From Cycas panzhihuaensis (Eukaryota; Cycadophyta), in NCBI GenBank assembly GCA_023213395.1, contig CM041465.1:224695741-224759740 (forward strand): 64,000 nucleotides of DNA, in the 5' to 3' direction. Made by a program: the position numbers and the translations under genes. Below the pieces are notes generated by a model that made no database searches, was not told the origin of the DNA, and was given only the letters and a program-made list of their open reading frames with translations. Below, piece after piece: positions 10,970 to 22,828 of this stretch (position 1 is its first letter; each line of letters begins with the position of its first letter).

Positions 10970-12391
10970 GTTTCTATCTTAGGTTACGACTCATCCTTCT
11001 TAGGTTTAGTTGCCAATTCACTTCTTTGTAGATTCAAGACTTTGAGTGTGTCAGGGACAATCGACATTCAATTACTTAATCTCACGTTCGATGGGCACTT
11101 TTCTGAAGGGTGATTACATGGTCCATAATTTTTGCTTTCGTGGGTGCTATTATCTCTAGCTTTTTCGTAGGGGCAATCTAACCTCCAGTTCCCAAACTCC
11201 AAACAAAACATACATCTTCCTAGTGGATTTTTCTTTTATTGTTGGTTAAGCATTGTTTTAATAGAATATCATAATCTTAATTCTCCTTTGCCTTGGTCAC
11301 TGCCTCAAGTGCTTATCCCTTTGGGGTTATGATAATAGTCCTTAATTGTGTGTTTGTCTGTGCCAAATATGTGGCATCATTTTTGTTTTTTCTTCACATT
11401 TTTTGGGTTATGAAAACATTCTTTTATAGTATGAGTATCTATGACACATATGTGACACCATTTTGAATACTTTGTTGCCTCATTCTTAGGATTGAGGCAA
11501 CATTCCTTAGTGTTATTTCTTCCTCACAAATATGATGCCATCTTGGTTCAAGGCATTGACCTATTCTTCTATTGCTGCTTGGTTTATCTTCCATAGGTTC
11601 TTTCTTCTTTTCTCATGGTTTCAAATCTTATAGCTAATCCCTTTGCTTTTGCAAACAATTTTTTAGGTTGTTGTTTCAACCCATTCCTTAATTATAGTTG
11701 CAACTCATTCACAAAGTAAGTTTTTAATAGGAAATCAACTAGTTTTTTCCCACTAGTAATATTGGCTACTATAATGGACATATGACTTGAGTAGTCTAAT
11801 ACTAATTCCCTAGACACTGCTTAAGATTCACTAGTGTTTGCAAGATGGCCTCATTGCTTCACAACTCTTGAAATCTCTTGGAAAGCATCACAAATTTTCT
11901 ACCAAGTTTTTGTAGTTGCATTTGATTCTTTACACTACACCAATGACACTCCCCTCAGTGTGCAAGACAATCTTCCTTTGATATCCTTCTCATTAGTAAT
12001 GTTTCTTACTTCAATCATGTTCTTAAATAGATACAAATACTCTACTACATCTATAGTTCCATCAAATTTTAGATGGTTGAATGCACTTTCGTCGTGACAA
12101 CATGGGAACACGATCTTAGGAGATGTCCCTATTGTCAATGATCTTCCTCTTGTTGTGTTAACTTTGGGTGACAATCCTTCCTTTGGTGTTGTCTCTTCCT
12201 CTTCCTTGAATAATGGATTTCTCATAGGGGCTTTCACTTGAATAATTCCTTCTACCCCTAGAATAATCACAAATGAACTCTCACTTGGTTTAGGCAGTGT
12301 ATTGAATAGTTTTTTGATAAAATTACTTTCCAAATTTGCCTCAATGCCTTCTTCTGCCTCTTCTTCGTCGTTGCTTGTTTTCTTTGGGCTT
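10970..12391 (-). pseudogene. gag: F gag: capsid plus an array of CCHC-like zinc knuckles
   Basis: From right to left (minus strand), an acidic KK/EE-rich segment is followed by the capsid block LKFDGTIDVVEYLYLFKNM. The same arrangement is seen in E, with RNPLFK shared. After a linker come knuckle-like units at roughly 11500-11560, 11417-11458, 11335-11395, 11170-11225 and 11080-11130. The clearest is CHICVIDTHTIKEC (C-x2-C-x4-H-x4-C); its left neighbour has lost Cys residues (CHIFGTDKHTIKDY). GRCMFCLEFGNWRLDC and NYGPCNHPSEKC follow. Frameshifts and stops are frequent. The gag start continues at 28752-28998, separated by insertion C. Confidence 0.7.
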
Positions 12392-12396
12392 TCCTC

Positions 12397-12603
12397 TGAT
12401 AAGATTCACACCACAATGGCTGAAAACTTAATTGCATTCCTTATGGGAGAGTTCATCTCTCTTAAATATACATCAAGGAATTGTAACTGTTGAGTGTCTG
12501 TTTGACACTTGTCATGTTTACATAAAGAGGGTTTAAACACATTCTGTTCATGAGTCCTAGTAATAAAACATTACAACTAATGATAAAACATTACATCTTA
12601 ACA
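12397..12603 (-). repeat. C 3' LTR (207 bp)
   Basis: Short LTR matching 28529-28746. The adjacent CCCTCTCTGAATG (12604-12616) is the minus-strand polypurine tract AGAGAGGG. Confidence 0.93.
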
Positions 12604-12616
12604 CCCTCTCTGAATG

Positions 12617-14295
12617 TTTTATCAGTCCCAACTTGTCTCTAAGAAATTGAAAATTTTCCCTTTTGAGTGGTTTTGTCATGACATCTGCAACCTATTCGTT
12701 TGTTGGACAGAATGTCAAATCAATCTCCTCGTCTTGCACCTTTTCCCTTATAAAGTGATGATGTACTTCAATGTGCTTCGTTCGAGCATGTGAAACTGGA
12801 TTTTTAGTCAACTTGGTTGCACTTTGAATGTCGCAGAAGAGTGTTGTTGACTTTTGCTGTTGTTGATCCAAATCTGCGAAAAGTTGTCTTAACTAGGTTG
12901 CTTCACAAGAAGTGCTAACTGCTGGTTTATATTCTGCTTTTGTGGATGATAGTGTGACTGTTGGCTGTCGTTTACTATTCCATGAGATTGCTGTTGGTCC
13001 AAAGAATAAACAATATCCACTTGTTGATTTCCTCTTTTCTTTATCTCCTGCCCAGTTTGAGTCGCAAAACCCAATCAATTGTCCTGATTTAACTTTTGGA
13101 TAGGTGAGTTTTAGATCACTTGTTCCTTTCAGATATCTGAGTATTCCTTTTGCAGCTTTCCAATGAGCCAGTTTTGGATACTGCATATATCTAGAAACTA
13201 GACCAACAGAGTATGATATGTTAGGTCTAGTTGCAGTGAGATATATCAGACTTCCAATTAGTTGTTTGTACAAGGTTGCATCAAATGAAGTATTTTCGTT
13301 TGATTGAATTAGATCACAACCAATTTCTATAGGAGTTGCACAGCTATTGCATTCTCCCATTTTGAATTTTGTCAACAGATTTTTGATATATTTACTTTGA
13401 GATAAGGTGATTGAATCCCCTTTTTGATTGACTTCTATACCAAGATAGTAATTTAGAAATCCTAGGTCTGCCATTTCAAACCCTTTCTCCAATTTTGCTT
13501 TTACGTCCGCTGTGGATCTTGAATCGCTCCTTATGAGGATCATGTCGTCTACATAGATCACGATTATTGTGATCAATCCTTGATTCCTCTCTATGTATAA
13601 ATTATAATCTGAGCTGCAATTGTGGAATCTGTTTTGAGTGAGATATTTGTCCAACTTGACATACCATGCCTTTGGAGTTTGCTTCAACCCATATAAAGCC
13701 TTTTTTAATTTGCACACAGGGTTTTCTTTACCTTTCTGAATGTAACCTTTTAGTTGACTCATATAAACTTCTTCCTCGAGTTCTCCATTCAAGAAAGCAC
13801 TTTTTACATCTAATGATAGATGTTCCAATTAGATTGAGCAACTAGGGCTATTATCGTTCTCATTGTATTTAATTTCGCTACAGGTGAGAAAGTTCCTTCA
13901 TAATCTATCTCTACTGTCTGGGTGTATCCTTCAGCCACTAATCTAGCTTTATACTTTTCTACTTCACCATTAGAGTTTTCTTTTACTTTATACACCCATT
14001 TACAATTTACAACAAGCTTACTTGTAGGTAGCTCAATCAGTTCCTAAGTCTGGTTTTTGGAAATTGATTCCATTTCCACATTCATTGCAGTTTGCCACTC
14101 TTTGTGTTGTTTTGCTTCTTCGTAAGACTATGGCTCAACATAGATGAACAGAATCTGATGTTTTTGGCTTCTTGTTTTGTGTGTAAACATATCTCCTTTG
14201 CCTTCCTCAACCATTTTGAGATATCATTTTGGTACCTTCTTGGACATTGTTTCTTTTTCGTTACCTTCCTTAGCACTGGAGTCAGTTGTAGGTGA
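12617..14295 (-). pseudogene. pol: C reverse transcriptase and RNase H
   Basis: The domain starts after the linker VPK-x-YLK, whose Trp is now a TGA stop, near 14245. It continues through the CKWVYK-like and KARLVAEGYTQT blocks. Motif A is intact (SLDVKSAFLNG), as is YVDD (VIYVDDMILI). RNase H shows FCDSNWAGD, STSGYCLFFG, the KAEYKPAV segment and RTKHIEVHHHF. An uninterrupted frame covers 12893-13828, and a one-base shift joins it to 13810-13995. Insertion B cuts C between this linker and the integrase at 14300/21941, with the frame continuing exactly across the target duplication. Confidence 0.88.
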
Positions 14296-14300
14296 AAGTG

Positions 14301-14862
14301 TGTGAAAATGGCCAAATGGCCTTACAAACCCAAGATCTAGAAGCTATGTTCACTCTAGTTCTAGAAAGCAAATAAACTAGACTAAGAATGAAGCTATGAG
14401 ATCAAACATGAGCAAGATCAAACATGAAGAGAAAGAGCAAAATGATACCAAAGATGAGGAGTTGGAATTGGTCCAACCTCCAAATGAATAGTAGTTTGAT
14501 TAGCAAACTAGCAGCATAACAATGAAGCTCCAACTCTATATGAGAACAATGAGGAGAGGTCTCAATATATAGAGTGAAGGGAGACCCCTAAGGTATTGGA
14601 TGTTTGACAAGTGTCAAACATCCAATGTACATGCCTTGGATATAGGACATGTGTCCTTTTAGGGCTCTCAAGTGAGCAAAAGTGCATGGGGGTCCATTTG
14701 ACCCTTTAGTGACAATGTTGTGTCATTAGGAAAGAATGTGAGTGTGTACTTTTTCACTTAAGTGATAAGTCAAAAAAGTACAAAAGAATAAAAGTACAAA
14801 AGTATAAATAGTACATGAATAATAAAGTACATAGACTTAACGTGTAAACATAAAGTTTAACA
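14301..14862 (-). repeat. B 3' LTR (562 bp)
   Basis: TGTGAAAATGG...GTTTAACA on the + strand. The flanking CCCCCC (from 14863) is the minus-strand polypurine tract. It carries the family hairpin at about 14603-14632. Confidence 0.95.
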
Positions 14863-14885
14863 CCCCCCTTTACTGTTTACAATGT

Positions 14886-16480
14886 TAAGTCAGACCCCTA
14901 GACCATCTCTAAATTTTACAATTTTTTTTCCACCAAGAGGCTTGGTAAAGATGTCTGTTGTCTGTTCCTCTGTTGGTCTATAGTGAAGGTTGATCTCACC
15001 ACTTTGCATATGCTCTCTGATGAAGTGATGATGAACCTCAATATGTTTGGTCCTTGCATGAAATACAGGATTCTTGGCCAACTTAAGCACATTTTAATTG
15101 TCGCAATAAATCCTGGTGGGGTGATTCTGCTAAAGTCCAAGCTCTCTAAGAATCCGTCGTAGCCAGATAGCTTCACAAGTCTACCGACTACAACTTTAGA
15201 GGCTCGTGGAGGACAAGGTAACATTGGGTTTCTTCTTGTAACTCCACAAAACAACTACTGAACCAAGGCTAAAATAGTAACCCGAAGTTGATCTCCTGCT
15301 ATCCTGGCATCCTGCCCAGTTAGAATCTGAAAACTCTTCCAGAGTGAAGTTCTCATTATGTGCATTCTCAAGGCCATGCTGCAATGTGCCTTTGATGTAT
15401 TTGAGTATGCATTTAGCTGCATTCCAATGCTTCTGATTGGGTTGAGACATGTATCTAGAGCAAATCCCAACTACAAATGAGATATCAATGCGAGTGTTGG
15501 TGAGATAAATGAGACTCCCAATCAATTACTGATAAAGAGTGGGATTTGCAGGTTCAACTTCCTCATTGAGAGTAAACTTTGTGCTGTTCTCCATGGGTGT
15601 ATGCGCTAGCTTGCAGTTGTGCATCCTGAACTACTACAAAATGTTCTAAGAATATTTTGCTTGGGAGATGAAGATATAGCCTAGTTGTTGCCATATTTCA
15701 AGGCCTAAAAAATAATAGAGAAGTCCAAGATCTGTCATCTCGAAACTCCTCTTCAAGTCATCCTGGAGAATTTGTATCATCTTAGTGTCATTGCCAGTGA
15801 TCACTAAGTCATCTACATACAAGACAATAAAAATGCCATGGTCTTTCCCAATTGTGATGTACAAGTTAGGATCTGAAGTAGATCGATGAAACCCATGTCT
15901 CAAGAAGTAATCATCAATCTTTGAGAACCATGCTCTTGGAGCTTGTTTCAGGCCATACAATGCCTTTTTTAGGCGACAAACTGAATGCTCCTTGTCATGT
16001 ACGTTGTAACCAGGAGGTTGCTCCAAGTATACCTCCTCTTGAAGATCGCCATTGAGAAAGGTGCTCTTCACGCCCATCTGAAAAGCCGGCCATTTGCATT
16101 GAACTACTAAGGCCAAGATGAGTCTGATGGTGTTCATGTTAGCCACTGGTGCAAAAGTCTCCTCATAATCTATGCCTTCTTTTTGTTTGAACTCTTTTGC
16201 AACAAGGCAGGCCTTTTGATGCTTAAGTGTACCGTCAGAATGGAATTTGGTCTTATAGACCCATTTGCAGCTGATTGCCTGTTTATGTTTAGGCAATTCG
16301 ACCAAATCCCAAGTTCCATTCTTTTCAATAGAATGGATTTCTTCATCCATGGCAGCCTTCCAGTGTTCATCCTTAGAAGCTTCCTCAAAGGTGGAAGGCT
16401 CATCAACACATAGCACTTCAGCCATAACTGCGAAATTGGTTTGCTGCCTGTATCTTGATGGACGTTTTCCTTCAACAGTC
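14886..16480 (-). pseudogene. pol: B reverse transcriptase and RNase H, motif A Asp lost
   Basis: A long clean frame (from 16917 down to 15646) covers the integrase end and the RT, with YVDD intact (VLYVDDLVITG). In motif A the catalytic Asp is replaced by Gly (QMGVKSTFLNG, codon at 16072-16074), so the polymerase should be inactive whatever the other damage. RNase H lies at 14890-15545, broken by shifts and stops, with GCQDSRRSTSGYYFSLG, RTKHIEVHHHF and DIFTKPLG readable. The end of pol abuts the polypurine tract. Confidence 0.9.
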
Positions 16481-17463
16481 TGGCTGTCCTGCACTGTTTG
16501 AGTATACCATTTGGGTAACTTTTTGATTGATGTGACTTGAACCTTGAGATCTTCTGGTCTAAATGGTTGATCAACAAAAGATGTGCTAGGATCAAGTGGA
16601 GCTGATGATGTGGATGGTCCAGTAGGTGCAGATGATGTACATGGAGTTGAAGATTGAGAGGGAAGGAAAGCCTCAACAATCTGTTTGCCTTTGTCAATGG
16701 GGGGTTGGATGGATGCTGTATCCAACTCCTTATCATCTTCTTCAGCAAAGATTACATCTCTTGAGAGATGCATTTTCTTTCCAATGGGATCGTACAATTT
16801 GTAGGCTTTGCTATGAATGGCATAACCTACAAGAATACACTTTACACTATGCTTGTCTAATTTAGTTCTTTGCTGATCGGGGATGTGCATATAAGCAGTA
16901 CAACCAAAAGTCCTCAAATGGTTGACAGTTGGCTTTTTGCCAGACCATGCCTCCTCTGGTGTGATGTCGGTGACTGCTGTTGTTGGACTTCAATTTGCCA
17001 CATAGGCAGCTGTGTGGAATGCTTCTGCTCAGTAAGCTCATGTAAGTCCCTTGGCATGCATCATTGCTTTGGCCTTGTTAGCCAAAGTTCTATTCATTCT
17101 TTCAGAGACTCCATTTTGTTGAGGAGTGTGAGAAATAGTAAGTCGTCTCCCAATGCCATTGTCCTTGCAGAATTGGGTGAATTTGTTTGAAGTGAATTCA
17201 CCTCCATTGTCTGTCCTTAGTGTTTTGATGGATTGGCGGACTGCTCTCCACTTCAAGCTTGAATTCCTTAAACTTTTGAAGTGCTTCAGACTTATGCTTG
17301 ATGAAGTAAACCCAAACATTATGGGAGAAATCATCGATGAAGGAGATGTAGTACAAAGCTCCTCGAAAGGATGCGGTGGAGATAGGTCCACACAAATCTG
17401 GGTGTACCAACTGCAAGAGATATGATGCATGCCAAGCTTGCCTTTAGGGAAAGGCAAGCGATG
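16481..17463 (-). pseudogene. pol: B integrase with compensating frameshifts
   Basis: The integrase core is readable in two frames. The first part (about 17416-17235) carries HPDLCGPISTASF and FIDDFSH in a shifted frame. The reading then returns to the gag-pol frame for RTDNGGEF and QQNGVSERMNR, so DDE Asp, Asp and Glu all remain readable. Two opposite indels of one base explain this. Further stops occur near 16988 and 17036. The C-terminal block RTFGCTAYMHIPDQQRTKLD and the RDVIF linker are intact. Confidence 0.85.
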
Positions 17464-18231
17464 TTATGTCTCTATTATGCATGCTTCACAAAGACATTTC
17501 ATGCCATATAGCTTTGGAAGCCCATGTGCCATATTTTTGTTCATCATCTGCTTGAGATTGTCTAAGCTTAAATGGCCTAGACGTTGATGCCAAAGTTGCA
17601 TCTTGGACAAAGATTTAGTGACAATAGAACCAGAGTAAGCAGAATCGAGTATGATATTATTAGCATCCAATTTATAGAGGCCATGATCCTCATATCCAAC
17701 AGCTATTACCTGGTCATTTTTATCACTTATTATACATTTCCCATTTTTGAACAAAATGCTCATCTGTTGCTTGTCTAGTTGGCTGACAGATAGCAAGCTC
17801 TTCTCCATGGAAGGTATGAAATAGGCATTGCCATTGGAAAATGTAGAGGAAGAATCAGAAGGAGAATGGAATGGAGTGATTTTGCCTATGCTTGAAATCT
17901 GAACAGATTCATTGTTGCTGAAGGTCACTGATTGACCTTTTCCTTCCTTGATGTCGTTAAGGAGTTCTTCACTCCCAGTCATATGTTGAGTGGCTCCAAA
18001 ATCAATGATCCAAATTTGATCCACCTTGGACGAATGATAAGCACAAAACAATTTGTCCTCATCTGCAAACTAGTTGAAGTGGCATTGATTTCCACCTCTA
18101 AACCCCCCCCTTCCTCTTTGACCTCCTCGATAGGCACCTCGATTTGGTCGAGGGGGTTGTTGCTGCTGTTGCTAGAACTGTTGTTGCTGGAATTGCTATC
18201 GTGGTTGCTGCTGTCTCTGATTTTTCTGATG
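17464..18231 (-). pseudogene. pol: B protease and GAG-pre-integrase
   Basis: The protease active site reads WIIDFGATQHMTG; the Ser of D-S-G is replaced by Phe through a C-to-T change (codon near 17999-18001). Asp itself is kept. The pre-integrase segment has LWHQRLGHLSLDN and CLCEACI. The frame 17464-18051 is uninterrupted. Upstream, the Gln-rich region has stops. Confidence 0.85.
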
Positions 18232-18234
18232 TGG

Positions 18235-19062
18235 CTATTGCTCAAACTGTCGTGCATGCTGAAGATCTGCTTGTTTCTTCCAGCAATAAGGTGCTATGTG
18301 GCTAACTTTGCCACAATAATAACAAACAACATTGGTCTTTGAGGAACCAATGTTCATGTTCCCAAACTTCTTTGAAAGTGCAGGTTTGGGATTCTGCTTG
18401 GTCTTTGATTTTGCTGTGAATGTGCTTGATGTGGATGGTTCATCATCATCGTCTTTGATGTAGATTTGCTCCTCTTGAAGCAACAAGCTCTCAAATTCAT
18501 TGAAGGACATTTATTTGAGTGAACCATCTCGAGTAGTGGAAGAAATAAAGCCATTGTAGTCCTTAGGTAGAGCTCTAACAATTGTTGTTATAAGCTCATC
18601 TCTAGAAGCAAGACTACCTAATGTAGTCAATTCATTACATACCTCTTTGATAGAGGAAAGAAAAACTGACATAAGCTTGACAAATTTTACAGAATACAGT
18701 TTAGCTTTTATCATCAATATGTGAGCTTCATCTCGCCTTTCATACAAGGAGGACAAAATGTCCCATGCTTCCTTAGAAGTCTTTGCACACACAATATTCT
18801 GATCTACATGAACATCGATAATCATATGTAGAAATGCCAAAGCAATTTCATCTTTGGCGTCCCAAGCAGCAACAAGAGCATCATCAGAATAAACAATTTC
18901 ACCATCATTTTCAACAGGTACAGGTCGAGGTATCCTTCCAGAAACATACCCCCAAAACTCATTCATTATCAAGAGATTTTGAGTGATTCTTTTCCATTCT
19001 TGATAATTGTCTTGTCTTGTTAATTTGATAGTACATGCATTGAGCATATTAATTGCAACCAT
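18235..19062 (-). pseudogene. gag: B gag with one zinc knuckle, nearly intact
   Basis: It starts MVAINMLNACTIKLT at 19062 and is open for 183 codons to a stop at 18511. It then continues in the same frame from MSFNEFESLLLQEEQ to 18235, with zinc knuckle CYYCGKVSHIAPYC (C-x2-C-x4-H-x4-C). The single stop between the two halves is the only interruption before the Gln-rich tail. Capsid motifs EAWDILSSLYERRDEA and PKDYNGFISSTTRDGSL match A and G. Confidence 0.9.
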
Positions 19063-21361
19063 GTTGAAGTTGTAAGGCTTGAAGCTAGCAGATAACTTGG
19101 AAACTCCAAGCTTTTGTCACTTAAGTTCCACCTTCTAACGAAACCAACAGTTTTGATCTTACTAGAAGATGCAACAACTGAGTGGAATGATGAGGGGTGG
19201 AGGGCTAAGCTAAGGAGTTGGTCCAACCCTGATCTATAAAAGAGATCCAACAGTTGGCCAAGTTAAATCTAGGACAAGGCAGGTAGGGGTGATCTGCATG
19301 GATGTACCATGCTTTCCTTGGGATTCACTGCCCCAATAACACCCTTTTCGAACCTCCTTTTTCTCAAGCAACCTTAATTGTCGTGCACTGATCGTACGGA
19401 CAGTTGGTCCCCTAGGGAATGCACCAAGCTTAAGGTTATTTTAGAGGCAAGGTTTGAACCTTTTTCGGGCCTCTCCAACTTGATTTTAAAGTTCACTTTT
19501 AGAAGATTTAAGTGGACTTTTAGAGTAAGCTTTACTTGGATGATGTAGATGCTTTGCTTTTACAATGATAAAAGAGCTTCAAGATTAAGCAATTAGGTAA
19601 ATCACAATGATCACTTGAGTGATTTACAAGAGCACTTTAATGTGAGAAAGAGTGCTATCCAATCCAAGTAAAGTAAAGTGCTTAAGTACAATGAATAATT
19701 TTGGCACTTTAATGAAGATGCTAAGTGCTTCAAAGCATAAAGTCTTTGTGTAAAGAATGCAAGTGGGTTCCTTTTAATTCTTGAAGAGTAGAGGGAAGAG
19801 TCACTTGGAAATTGAAGATGCTAAGCATCACGTGTTGGGACTTTGAAATAGTCCCAACAATCAACAAAATAAAGTGATTTTATTAATAAAGATGTTTTGA
19901 GCCCCCCTTTTTTGACTAAGGGAAATAGGTCACCATTCAAGGTGCCTTAAAAAAGTGTTAAGATAGTGATAAAAATCACTTTGTCAAGGCGTTAACACTT
20001 TAAAAATCACTTTATCAAGGCCTTTTAACACTCATGCAACATGAACCAAGTGTTAAATGAGGCAAAAAGCTAAATAAGTAAAGGCTGAATTTTCACCTTT
20101 TTTGCAACTTTGAATGACAAGATCACCACGCAGGGAGCCTTGAATGAGGACTTAAGCCAACAATTTTAAACTTCAAAGATAGGAGACTGGCTAAGCTAAA
20201 GTGATTTAATGAAATCACTAGCTACAACAAAGATTTTAATCCTCAAAAAGTGAAAAACCGTTGATTTTTCCTTAAGAAATTTTAAGCCAAAAGACAAAAA
20301 ATGACAAAGTGTAGGCTTAAATCAAAGGAAAAATATTAATTTTTGAGTGCAGATTGCTTGGAAAGGCTGAAATCCATCTCTAAATCATAATATTTTAGTG
20401 ATGAACTCACTTTGAAAAAAAAAAACACTTAGAAAAAATAATGATTTAGACTTGAAAAAGGTGTTTTTAATGTTTTTAAACTTAAGCTAAAAAGTGACTT
20501 TAGGAAAGAAGAGATTATATAAAGTGGAATATGCTTAAGAATATTCCAAATGTCATACCCTAAAGTTAAGACTTAATGAAAAATTAAAAGAAATTTTAAA
20601 AGATTTAAGAGAACAACTCAGACGGCGGCGGGACAGAGCGACGGCCGTGGAGCTTCAATCGCTTGTATCTCCTCGATGGAGTGTCAGACTGAGACGAGAT
20701 TTCAGAGGCAAGGGCGGCCGACTAGGACAAAGGTTCACCTCAGTTTTCAGCTCGTTATGTCAAGTGTGGAGTGAGAACGAACAAATCAAAGTTGAAAGAG
20801 GGCGCACATGTTGAGGGAGTCACCACAGTCATAACAAAGGCTGCATCTCTCTTCCAATGCTTGCAAAATGTTCGTGAGGTCTACTAAGGGTGTGTGCAAA
20901 TTTTTCTTGATGAGTGGGAGGCTCCAATAAGCACACACGAGCAGATTGAGCTTTCCCTGTGGGGTTTGAGGGCTAAAATCAACCTAGAAATACTTCACAG
21001 GCAATAGAAAGTTAGTAGCTCACAATAATCTCAGTTAGTGAGCTTTAGAATCCTTCAGAATACCCTTGCACCTTGATTTGTGAGAAGAAGCAACAAGAAT
21101 ATTCAGTTCTTAGTGAAAAAACACATAAAACGTGACTAAAGCTAGCTTGAAACCTTTGAAAAACTGTCTCAAATCAGAGTGCAACCACTTCTAGCCTTCA
21201 GAATACTTTAGAACAGCCTTGATCTACAAAGATAGGCTTCAATAATCCTTGGATCACCTTTGGAGAGCGAAGGTCATCACCAAGGGGGTGTAAAAACCCA
21301 CTTTAAATCTCCAATGAGCAAAAAAAAAAAAAACCAGAACAGAGGGAACTAGTCTCCTCTA
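19063..21361 (-). other. Leader of element B
   Basis: 2.3 kb of non-coding leader between PBS and gag, matching those of A and G. It contains the repeated dyad near 19930 and 20125, a GC-rich segment around 20620-20720, and a 76-codon frame at 19020-19250 that overlaps the gag start, as in A. Confidence 0.7.
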
Positions 21362-21373
21362 GCTCTGATACCA
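21362..21373 (-). promoter_or_regulatory. B primer-binding site (initiator tRNA-Met type)
   Basis: The minus strand reads TGGTATCAGAGC, two bases after the 5' LTR. This is the usual plant site complementary to the 3' end of initiator methionine tRNA, where minus-strand DNA synthesis starts. Confidence 0.93.
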
Positions 21374-21375
21374 AA

Positions 21376-21935
21376 TGTGAAAATGGCCAAATGGCCTTAC
21401 AATCCCAAGATCTAGAAGCTATGTTCACTCTAGTTCTAAAAAGCAAATAAACTAGACTAAGAATGAAGCTATAAGATCAAACATGAACAAGATCAAACAT
21501 GGAGAGAGAGCAAAATGATACCAAAGATGAGGAGTTGGAATTGGTCCAACCTCCAAATGAATAGTAGTTTGATTAGCAAACTAACGGCATAATAATGAAG
21601 CTCCAACTCTATATATGAACAATGAGGAGAGGTCTCAAGATATAGAGCGAAGGGAGAGACCTAAGGTATTGGATATTTGACAAGTGTCAAACATCTAATG
21701 TACATGCCTTGGATATAGGACATATGTCCTTTTAGGGCTCTCAAGTGAGCAAAAGTGCATCGGGGTCCATTTGACCCTTTAGTAACAATGTTATGTCACT
21801 AGGAAAGAATGTGAATGTGTACTTTATCACTTAAGTGATAAGTCACAAAAGTACAAAAGAATAAAAGTACAAAAGTACAAATATTATATGAATAATAAAG
21901 TACATAGACTTAACGTGTAAACATAAGGTTTAAGA
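21376..21935 (-). repeat. B 5' LTR (560 bp)
   Basis: Matches 14301-14862. The terminal CA has become GA. Followed by target duplication AAGTG. Confidence 0.94.
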
Positions 21936-21940
21936 AAGTG

Positions 21941-22600
21941 CCCTCTCTGATTCTTCTGTTTCAACAATTTCTATATCTTATGAAGTAATTCTTAAGATTT
22001 CTTCAGATAGGGGTTCTTCTGGAAGAATTATCTTTGGTGATTCTTCAATCTCTTGATCCAAAGGTGAGCTCTTTACAATGTCACTTTCATTGAAAATCAC
22101 ATCTCTACTTATATAGATCTTGTTTGTATTTGGATCTATACATTTATAGGCTTTTGAATTCTTACTATAGCCTATCATTATACATTCTATGTTTTTGCAA
22201 TCAAACTTAGATCTCTTTTTGTCTGGAATATGAACAAAGGTTTGGTATCCAAAAACTTTTAAGTTACTTATATCTAGTTTGTACCCGGTCTAGGCCTTTT
22301 CCAGTGTAACTTGATCTAGAACCTATGTTGGACTTCGATTTATGAGGTAAACAACTGTGTTTATTGCCTCTGCCCAGTAAGTCTATGAGACTTGTCTTTT
22401 TTGAATCATACTTCGAGCCATTTCCATAATTGTTCTGTTTTTGCGTTCAGCCACTCCATTAGATTATGGTGTTTATGGAGTTGTGAACTCTCGACGAATT
22501 CCATGAATTCCGTAGAAAGTTAAAAATACTTTTCAGATGTATTCTCCACCTCCATCAGACCTAATGCATTTTATTCTGTTTCCACATTCAAGTTCGACTT
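21941..22600 (-). pseudogene. pol: C integrase, C-terminal two thirds
   Basis: It lies between insertions B and D. Catalytic Asp in RSDGGGEY and Glu in NGVAERKNRT are intact, followed by YWAEAINTVVYLINRSPT, FVHIPDKKRSKFD and ISRDVIFNESD. Several stops occur (for example in the TP-x-TP region). The frame runs on into 14295 across the B insertion, and joins 26059 across the D insertion. Confidence 0.88.
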
Positions 22601-22816
22601 TGTAGAAGCTAATGTTTTATCTAGGGTTATGATGTGTTCTTAATGTATTTTATTGAGGGTCCTCAACCCTTCTCCTCTCCTCTCTCAAGGTGACAAGTGG
22701 CACAAACCTGTTGAGCAGTTGTCATTTGTACCTTCTCCACAATTGTATATATGCAATCAAATGATTGATCAATAATGGGCAGAGCATTCAATAATTGTCA
22801 TATTGAACCTTTGACA
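22601..22816 (+). repeat. D 5' LTR (216 bp)
   Basis: TGTAGAAGC...CTTTGACA, matching 25838-26053. TATATATGCAATC near 22746 may be the TATA region. Confidence 0.95.
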
Positions 22817-22828
22817 TGGTATCAGAGC
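22817..22828 (+). promoter_or_regulatory. D primer-binding site
   Basis: Exact TGGTATCAGAGC directly after the 5' LTR. Confidence 0.95.

Larger units (their letters stand above)
14301..21935 (-). mobile_element. Element B: full-length Ty1/copia element of the A family, inserted in C
   Basis: 7,635 bp with both LTRs, PBS and polypurine tract. The perfect duplication AAGTG lies at 14296-14300 and 21936-21940. The right LTR end has GA in place of CA. Removing B and one AAGTG restores an open reading frame in C, which confirms the borders. The LTRs differ at about 29 of 560 positions (about 5%). Coding parts match A in the same order. Confidence 0.96.

Noticed and set aside
10187-11031. Overlapping + strand frames that look like membrane or secreted proteins
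   Set aside because: They are antisense to F gag and its downstream frame; hydrophobicity comes from T-rich complement of A-rich gag codons.
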